Positions 7,291 to 11,739 of a DNA stretch of 11,739 nucleotides are shown one piece after another (position 1 is the stretch's first letter; each line of letters starts with the position of its first letter). The notes under the pieces were generated by a model, which was not told where the DNA came from, ran no database searches, and saw only the letters and a program-made list of their open reading frames with translations. Location: NCBI GenBank assembly GCA_903938955.1, contig CAJAFJ010000508.1, forward strand, positions 1 through 11,739. Reading direction: 5' to 3'. A program made the translations under genes and the position numbers. The stretch comes from an uncultured beta proteobacterium. Its GTDB lineage: Bacteria > Pseudomonadota > Gammaproteobacteria > Burkholderiales > Burkholderiaceae.

Positions 7291-7785
7291 ATGCACACAA
7301 CACAACGCCCTGTTTCCAACTATTTCTTTCGCGCACTCGCTGCCGTGGCCGCTTCTTGCCTGATGAGTGGCGCCGTGATGGCGCATGGTGATGTCGTGCC
7401 GCAGTCGGTGGATACGCACACCTTGCCGCAACTCGGCGCCAAGTGGCTGGAGGCCAACCCCTACAGCACCGGTCCGGCCCACAAAGAAGCGCTGCGCATC
7501 GGCACATCGGCTTACAACCAGAATTGCGCCCGTTGCCACGGGCTGGAGGCGATCTCCGGCGGCATGGCGCCTGACCTGCGCAAGTTTGACAACGACTGCA
7601 TGGAGATGGCCGATGCCGCCAAAAAATCCTCGTGCCTGAAAGAGATGGACGACTTCTTTATTTCTACCGTGCGGCGTGGCCGGGTGCGCGATGGACGCGT
7701 CTACATGCCGCCGTTTGAGGCCGCGCTGTCGCAAGAAGCGATCTGGACCATCCGCACCTACCTTGAAACCCGTCGCGAGCAATGA
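7291..7785 (+). CDS. pedF: Cytochrome c-550 PedF-type, electron acceptor of a quinoprotein alcohol dehydrogenase
   Basis: This 164-residue monohaem cytochrome should accept electrons from a periplasmic PQQ dehydrogenase and pass them to the respiratory chain. A signal peptide covers 1-31, with likely cleavage after VMA, leaving the typical HGDV start of PedF proteins. The haem site is CARCH (79-83) inside NQNCARCHGLEAISGGMAPDL, very close to P. putida PedF as I recall it. YMPPFE (138-143) supplies the probable Met139 axial ligand. An insert after the haem site carries Cys103 and Cys115, which could form a disulphide. The ATG at 7291 has only a weak upstream GAGAA; a TTG at 7276 is possible but would sit too close to the predicted transcription start. 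A 39-base gap leads to the binding-protein gene, so the two are probably one transcript from the sigma-54-like promoter. No dehydrogenase gene is adjacent on this side. Confidence 0.9.
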   Translation: MHTTQRPVSNYFFRALAAVAASCLMSGAVMAHGDVVPQSVDTHTLPQLGAKWLEANPYSTGPAHKEALRIGTSAYNQNCARCHGLEAISGGMAPDLRKFDNDCMEMADAAKKSSCLKEMDDFFISTVRRGRVRDGRVYMPPFEAALSQEAIWTIRTYLETRREQ

Positions 7786-7824
7786 TTGCCGTTGTTATGT
7801 TTGCCTTTAAGGAGTCTCGCCACC

Positions 7825-8694
7825 ATGCCCTCTAACCCCAATTCAATCAACCGGCGTCAGTCGCTGGCCATGCTCCTGGCGCTGGGCATCCCTCTGGCGC
7901 AGGCCCAAACCGAGCTGACGGACCTGGCCAAGATTCGCGCCAACGGCACCCTGAAGGTGGCGCTGTACAAAGACAATGCGCCGTTTTCTGGCGGGCCCGT
8001 CAACAATCTCACGGGCCTGGATGTGGCCTTGGCCGAAGGCCTGGCGCGGCACATGCAGCTCAAGCTCTCCTTGCTACCCTTTGATGCAGGCGAGCAAATG
8101 AACGACGACCTGCGCAACATGGTGTGGCGCGGGCATTACATGGGCTACGGGCCGGCCGACATCATGTTGCACGTACCGGTGGACAAGCACCTGATTCAGC
8201 AAAACCGCCAGGTCCTGATTTTTGCTCCCTACATGCGACAGGTGCAGGTGCTGTTGCATGACACGCGCAAACTGCCCGACGTCAACGGACCCGAAGACCT
8301 CAAAGGGCACAGCCTGGTGGCCGAGCGTGGCACCGGCACCGCCAGTGTGCTGATGGGGCACAACAGCGGCATGCTGCGCTCGCAAGTGACCTTGTTCAAT
8401 ACCGGTGTCGAGGCAGCCAGGGCCGTGATCGAAGGCAAGGCCGAGGCCGCGTACGTGTTGCGCTCGCAGGCCGAATCGGCGATGGCGGCCAGTGGCGGCA
8501 AACCTGCCCACCTGAGCATGACGCCGATGTCCCTGTCCGGCATTCCTGAAAACGGCTGGCCCTTGGGCATGGCCATCAAGGCCGACAACAAGGACCTGGG
8601 CCAAGCCCTGGAAGTTGCCATGAAAAGCCTGCGCGAGAGTGGCGAACTGCTGGCCATGTTTCAGCAAAATGGCCTGACCTTGATGGCGCCTTGA
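7825..8694 (+). CDS. Quinoprotein dehydrogenase-associated periplasmic substrate-binding-like protein (XoxJ/MoxJ-like)
   Basis: The 289-residue product has the fold signature of family 3 solute-binding proteins: a KVALYKDNAPFSG strand near 45, a LTGLDVALAEGLA helix, and a PENGWPLGMAIK stretch near the C-terminus. Proteins of this kind (MoxJ/XoxJ and the PQQ-associated ABC-like group) sit beside PQQ dehydrogenases and their cytochromes. They are thought to assist the enzyme rather than feed a transporter, and no ABC permease or ATPase is nearby. The N-terminus has Arg-Arg at 9-10 (NRRQSL) before a hydrophobic run and a QAQ end, so export may be by Tat or Sec. AAGGAG at 7809-7814, ten bases before ATG 7825, fixes the start. 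It lies 39 bases after pedF and is probably co-transcribed. No clear terminator hairpin follows. Confidence 0.85.
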   Translation: MPSNPNSINRRQSLAMLLALGIPLAQAQTELTDLAKIRANGTLKVALYKDNAPFSGGPVNNLTGLDVALAEGLARHMQLKLSLLPFDAGEQMNDDLRNMVWRGHYMGYGPADIMLHVPVDKHLIQQNRQVLIFAPYMRQVQVLLHDTRKLPDVNGPEDLKGHSLVAERGTGTASVLMGHNSGMLRSQVTLFNTGVEAARAVIEGKAEAAYVLRSQAESAMAASGGKPAHLSMTPMSLSGIPENGWPLGMAIKADNKDLGQALEVAMKSLRESGELLAMFQQNGLTLMAP

Positions 8695-8738
8695 TGAGGT
8701 GACAGCGGCCTGATGGCGGGTGACTATTAGCGGGCATC

Positions 8739-8767
8739 TTGAACTCCCGGGGGTATATATGTATACT
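8739..8767 (+). promoter_or_regulatory. Sigma-70-type promoter of the RND efflux operon
   Basis: TTGAAC (8739-8744) and TATACT (8762-8767) are separated by exactly 17 bases, matching the consensus at 4 of 6 and 5 of 6 positions. Transcription would begin near 8774, about 20 bases before the ATG at 8793. This gives the efflux genes a promoter independent of the pedF operon. Confidence 0.6.
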
Positions 8768-8771
8768 CCCC
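8749..8771. promoter_or_regulatory. Dyad operator candidate overlapping the -10 box of the RND promoter
   Basis: GTATA (8753-8757) and TATAC (8762-8766) form a perfect inverted repeat around TATG. The repeat is flanked by GGGG (8749-8752) and CCCC (8768-8771), with one extra T on the right. G/C tracts next to a TATAC core recall sites of CsoR/RcnR/FrmR-type metal or sulphur-species repressors, though the arrangement is not identical. Covering the -10 box would suit a repressor. No regulator gene is visible beside it. Confidence 0.45.
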
Positions 8772-8792
8772 ATGGTATTCAAAAGGTGCCTT

Positions 8793-9881
8793 ATGAGACT
8801 GCTTGCCCCACCCCATTTTTCATCGCCTGTTCGCCGTTTGCGTCCCTTGCTGCCCTGGCTGGGCAGTTTGCTGGTGTCGGCTGCGCTGGCGCAAGGCCCG
8901 GTCTTGGTGGCCACGGCGCCCGCGCAGGTGAAGTCCGTTGGCACCGGTTTTGAGTTGGACGGGGTGATTCAACCGGTCAAACAAAGCACGGTCTCGGCGC
9001 AGGCCAGTGGCCGTGTTGCCACGCTGCTGGTCAAGGCCGGTGACAAGGTGCGCGCAGGCCAGTTGCTCGCCACCATTGATGACCGCGAAACGCAAACCGG
9101 CGTGCAGCGCAGCCAGGCGCAGGTGGCGCAGGCGCAAGCCGAACTGCGCAACGCGCAGGCCAATTTCAACCGCACACGCGACCTGCAAACCAAGGGCTTT
9201 GTCAGCGCCGCTGCACTCGACACCGCCGACGCCCAGCTCAAGGCTGCGCAGGCCGGGCGCGATTCGGCCGGTGCTGGCGCCCAGCAGTCGGCATTGGCGC
9301 AGGGCTTTACCCGCGTCACGGCCCCGTTTGACGGCTGGGTGCTGCAAACACACATGGAAGCCGGTGACCTGGCCGTGCCGGGCAAGCCGCTGTTGACGCT
9401 CTACGCGCCGCTGCCAATTCGAGCGGTGGTGCAGGTGCCGGTGTCCCGTGCCGCTGTGGCGCGGGCCGCGGGCGCGGTCGAGGTGCAATTGCCGGGTGCC
9501 ACGGGCACCGCGTGGATTCGACCGGTGGCGGTGACCAGCTTGCCGACGGCGGATGCGGTGTCGCAAACCACCGAGTGGCGTCTGGACCTGCCCGCAGAGG
9601 CCGCCAAAACCTTGTTGCCCGGCCAACAAGTGCGGGTGCGCTTTACCGGGGGCCAGGCCAGCCAAATGGTCGTGCCGACCTCGGCCGTGTTGCGCCGGGG
9701 TGAGTTGACGGCGGTGTATGTGGTGTCCGGCAAGGGCTTTGCGCTCAAGGCGGTTCGCCTCGGGGCGGACCATGGCGCGGCGGGGGTCGAAGTGCTGGCC
9801 GGTCTGATGAGTGGTGACGTAGTTGCGTTGGACCCCGTGAAAGCCGGTTTGGCGGGTGCGCAGCCCGCGGCGGCCAAGTGA
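8793..9881 (+). CDS. RND efflux periplasmic adaptor subunit (HlyD/AcrA family)
   Basis: The 362-residue protein would link an inner-membrane RND pump to an outer-membrane channel. A signal sequence covers about 1-34, ending SAALAQG; there is no lipobox. A split biotinyl-lipoyl domain occupies about 62-100 (SGRVATLLVKAGDKVRAGQ) and 172-203 (FTRVTAPFDGWV). Between them is an Ala/Gln-rich coiled-coil hairpin (103-170). A beta-barrel (about 206-285) and a membrane-proximal part (290-350) follow. The size is normal for the family. The start at ATG 8793 is supported by AAAGG at 8782-8786, six bases upstream; ATG 8772 lies too close to the predicted transcription start. The permease gene begins one base after the stop. 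The exported compound cannot be told from the sequence; the operator candidate hints at a metal or reactive sulphur species. Confidence 0.9.
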   Translation: MRLLAPPHFSSPVRRLRPLLPWLGSLLVSAALAQGPVLVATAPAQVKSVGTGFELDGVIQPVKQSTVSAQASGRVATLLVKAGDKVRAGQLLATIDDRETQTGVQRSQAQVAQAQAELRNAQANFNRTRDLQTKGFVSAAALDTADAQLKAAQAGRDSAGAGAQQSALAQGFTRVTAPFDGWVLQTHMEAGDLAVPGKPLLTLYAPLPIRAVVQVPVSRAAVARAAGAVEVQLPGATGTAWIRPVAVTSLPTADAVSQTTEWRLDLPAEAAKTLLPGQQVRVRFTGGQASQMVVPTSAVLRRGELTAVYVVSGKGFALKAVRLGADHGAAGVEVLAGLMSGDVVALDPVKAGLAGAQPAAAK

Positions 9882-9882
9882 G

Positions 9883-11739
9883 ATGGCGATGAACAACAAA
9901 CCAACCCTGGGCGTTTCCGGCCGCATCGCTGCGGCGTTTCAAGCCAATGCCTTGACGCCTTTGCTGGCGCTGGTGGCCTTGTTGCTGGGCCTGTTCGCCG
10001 TGCTGGTCACCCCGCGCGAAGAAGAGCCGCAGATCAATGTGACGATGGCCAATGTGCTGATTCCCTTCCCGGGTGCCAGCAGTGTCGATGTGCAAAACAT
10101 GGTGGCCCGGCCCGCCGAGCAGGCGCTGAGCCAGATTGCCGGCATTGAGCACACTTATTCCGTGGCGCGCCCCGGCTTGGCGGTGTTGACCGTGCAGTTC
10201 AAGGTCGGCGTGCCGCGCACCGAAGCGCTGGTGCGGGTCTACGACGTACTCAACGCCAACCAGAACTGGCTGCCGCCAGAACTGGGCGCGCTCACTCCGA
10301 TTGTGAAACCCAAGGGTATTGACGATGTGCCGGTGCTGGGCGTCACGCTCTGGAGCCGCGACGCCTTGCCTGCGTTTGAGCTGGAGCGGGTGGCGCATGC
10401 CGTGGAGAGCGAACTCAAGAGCGTGCCCGGCACGCGCGAGGTGCAAACCATTGGTGGCCCGGGCCGGGCGGTCAATGTCTGGCTGGACCCGGTGGGGCTG
10501 CGTGAGCGCGGCATTGATCTGGTCGGCCTCAAGCAGACGCTGGCCGCCGCCAACTTGGGCATGCCGTCGGGGGCGGTGCTGGACACGGCACAACAACCGG
10601 CGCAGATGCTGAGCATTGAAACCGGCGAATTCCTGCGTTCCGCGCAAGACGTGGGCGACTTGGTGGTGGGCGTCTCCAAGGGGCTGCCGGTGTACCTGCG
10701 CGAGGTGGCGCGGGTTGAAGACGGCGCGCAGCAGCCGACCCACTATGTCTGGTTTACGCCGGGCGGTGCCGCCGTGGCGCCGGGGGCGTCGACCGACCCG
10801 GCGACGACCAAGGCCGCGCCCGCTGTGCAGGCGGGCGGTGTTTACCCGGCCATCACGATCACCGTGACCAAAAAACCGGGTGAAAACGCGGTCGATGTGT
10901 CGCAGGCCGTGCGTGCGCGCATTCTGGCACTCGGCAACACCGTGATTCCGACCAATATCGAGACCACCATCACGCGCGACTACGGCGAAACCGCAGGCGA
11001 AAAGGCCAGCAAGCTGATCCAGAAACTGGCGTTTGCCACCGGCTCGGTTATTTTGCTGGTGGGCTTGGCGCTGGGGCGGCGCGAGGCGGTGATTGTGGGT
11101 GCGGCGGTTATTTTGACGCTGACCGCCACGCTGTTTGCCTCCTGGGCCTGGGGCTTCACGCTGAACCGGGTGTCGCTGTTTGCGCTGATTTTCTCGATCG
11201 GCATTCTGGTGGATGACGCGATTGTGGTGGTCGAAAACATTCACCGCCACCAGCAGCTCACGCCCGAGGCCACGCTCAAAGACATCATTCCCCGCGCGGT
11301 GGATGAAGTCGGTGGCCCGACGATTCTGGCCACGTTAACCGTGATTGCTGCGCTGCTGCCGATGGCCTTTGTGTCTGGTTTGATGGGCCCGTACATGAGC
11401 CCGATCCCGATCAACTCCAGTTTGGGCATGGCGATCTCGTTGGCCATTGCCTTCACCGTCACCCCCTGGCTGGCGCTTAAATTAATGAAACCTCATCCGT
11501 CGGCGGGTCAGCACCCGGTGGCAGGTCAGGCGTCCGCGTCGGCCACCCACGCGGACACAGGGCTGGGCCCCAAACTGCAAACCCTGTTCGCCCGCGTGCT
11601 GACGCCGTTCCTGAACAGCGCGCGCAAACGCTGGTTGTTGCTGGGCGGAATTTTGGTCGCCTTGATGCTGTCGATTGGCCTGACGCTGGTGCAGTGGGTG
11701 GTCATGAAGATGCTGCCCTTTGACAACAAGAGCGAGTTC
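9883..11739 (+). CDS. RND efflux permease subunit (AcrB/MdtB-like), N-terminal 619 codons
   Basis: The frame is open to the right edge, so about 40 percent of a typical protein of some 1,050 residues is missing. A first membrane helix (24-42) is followed by PREEEPQI (44-51) and the porter domain. Membrane helices follow from about residue 384, including the helix with LVDDAIVVVENI (442-453), whose Asp444-Asp445 pair is the proton-relay mark of RND pumps. The visible end, MLPFDNKSEF, is where the second porter half begins. An Ala/Pro/Thr-rich stretch at about 292-320 looks like an insertion in the first porter half. The gene is translationally coupled to the adaptor, since only one base separates stop and start. 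ATG 9889 is an alternative start, six bases after GTGAG (9878-9882). The drug or metal subtype is not assignable; the motif alone does not separate HAE1 from related groups. Confidence 0.93.
   Translation, partial: MAMNNKPTLGVSGRIAAAFQANALTPLLALVALLLGLFAVLVTPREEEPQINVTMANVLIPFPGASSVDVQNMVARPAEQALSQIAGIEHTYSVARPGLAVLTVQFKVGVPRTEALVRVYDVLNANQNWLPPELGALTPIVKPKGIDDVPVLGVTLWSRDALPAFELERVAHAVESELKSVPGTREVQTIGGPGRAVNVWLDPVGLRERGIDLVGLKQTLAAANLGMPSGAVLDTAQQPAQMLSIETGEFLRSAQDVGDLVVGVSKGLPVYLREVARVEDGAQQPTHYVWFTPGGAAVAPGASTDPATTKAAPAVQAGGVYPAITITVTKKPGENAVDVSQAVRARILALGNTVIPTNIETTITRDYGETAGEKASKLIQKLAFATGSVILLVGLALGRREAVIVGAAVILTLTATLFASWAWGFTLNRVSLFALIFSIGILVDDAIVVVENIHRHQQLTPEATLKDIIPRAVDEVGGPTILATLTVIAALLPMAFVSGLMGPYMSPIPINSSLGMAISLAIAFTVTPWLALKLMKPHPSAGQHPVAGQASASATHADTGLGPKLQTLFARVLTPFLNSARKRWLLLGGILVALMLSIGLTLVQWVVMKMLPFDNKSEF

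Noticed and set aside
8820..9926. 368-codon minus-strand open frame opposite the adaptor gene
   Set aside because: It is a shadow of the HlyD-type adaptor, with His/Arg/Gly-rich low-complexity composition and no recognisable domain.
9745..11250. 501-codon minus-strand open frame opposite the RND permease
   Set aside because: Very rich in His, Arg and Gln, as expected from the reverse of a G+C-rich gene. The opposite strand has a clear RND protein with intact motifs.

Overview
The window looks like a high-G+C betaproteobacterial chromosome, most likely Burkholderiales and possibly Comamonadaceae (Rhodoferax- or Polaromonas-like). This is inferred from codon use, short intergenic gaps and the protein families present; no rRNA or other taxonomic marker is visible. 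Every gene start was chosen by eye from ribosome-binding sites and domain limits.

Layout. (1) Positions 1-1006, minus strand: the N-terminal 335 codons of a gene that runs off the left edge. Its last visible segment resembles the start of the DUF4263 domain of Shedu (SduA) anti-phage nucleases. (2) 1007-1431: non-coding, with small repeats. (3) 1432-3528, minus: a TonB-dependent outer-membrane receptor very similar to the E. coli PQQ receptor PqqU (YncD). (4) 3714-4904, plus: a metallo-beta-lactamase-fold protein of the 'quinoprotein relay' type with several metal-ligand positions changed. (5) 4881-6902, minus: an AcoR-like sigma-54 activator with GAF, AAA+ and Fis-type HTH parts, overlapping the previous gene tail to tail by 24 bases. 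(6) 7291-7785 and 7825-8694, plus: a PedF-type cytochrome c and a quinoprotein-associated (XoxJ-like) periplasmic binding protein. (7) 8793-9881 and 9883 to the right edge, plus: an RND efflux adaptor and the first 619 codons of its permease.

How they fit. Genes 3-6 form a coherent set for PQQ-dependent periplasmic oxidation: cofactor uptake, a partner hydrolase, an electron acceptor, a binding-protein partner and a transcriptional activator. No quinoprotein dehydrogenase and no PQQ biosynthesis gene lies in the window. Two sequences with the exact -24/-12 spacing of sigma-54 promoters stand in front of the PqqU-like gene (minus strand, 3602-3617) and of pedF (7237-7252), with a sigma-54 activator gene between them. 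The simplest reading is one regulon in which PQQ scavenging is switched on together with the quinoprotein electron-transfer partners. Upstream of the pedF promoter are two TGGCACAC-headed dyads at typical enhancer distance.

The RND operon has a separate, sigma-70-like promoter whose -10 region lies in a GTATA/TATAC dyad flanked by G and C tracts, suggesting repressor control. The sduA-like end looks lower in G+C than the rest and may be acquired defence DNA.
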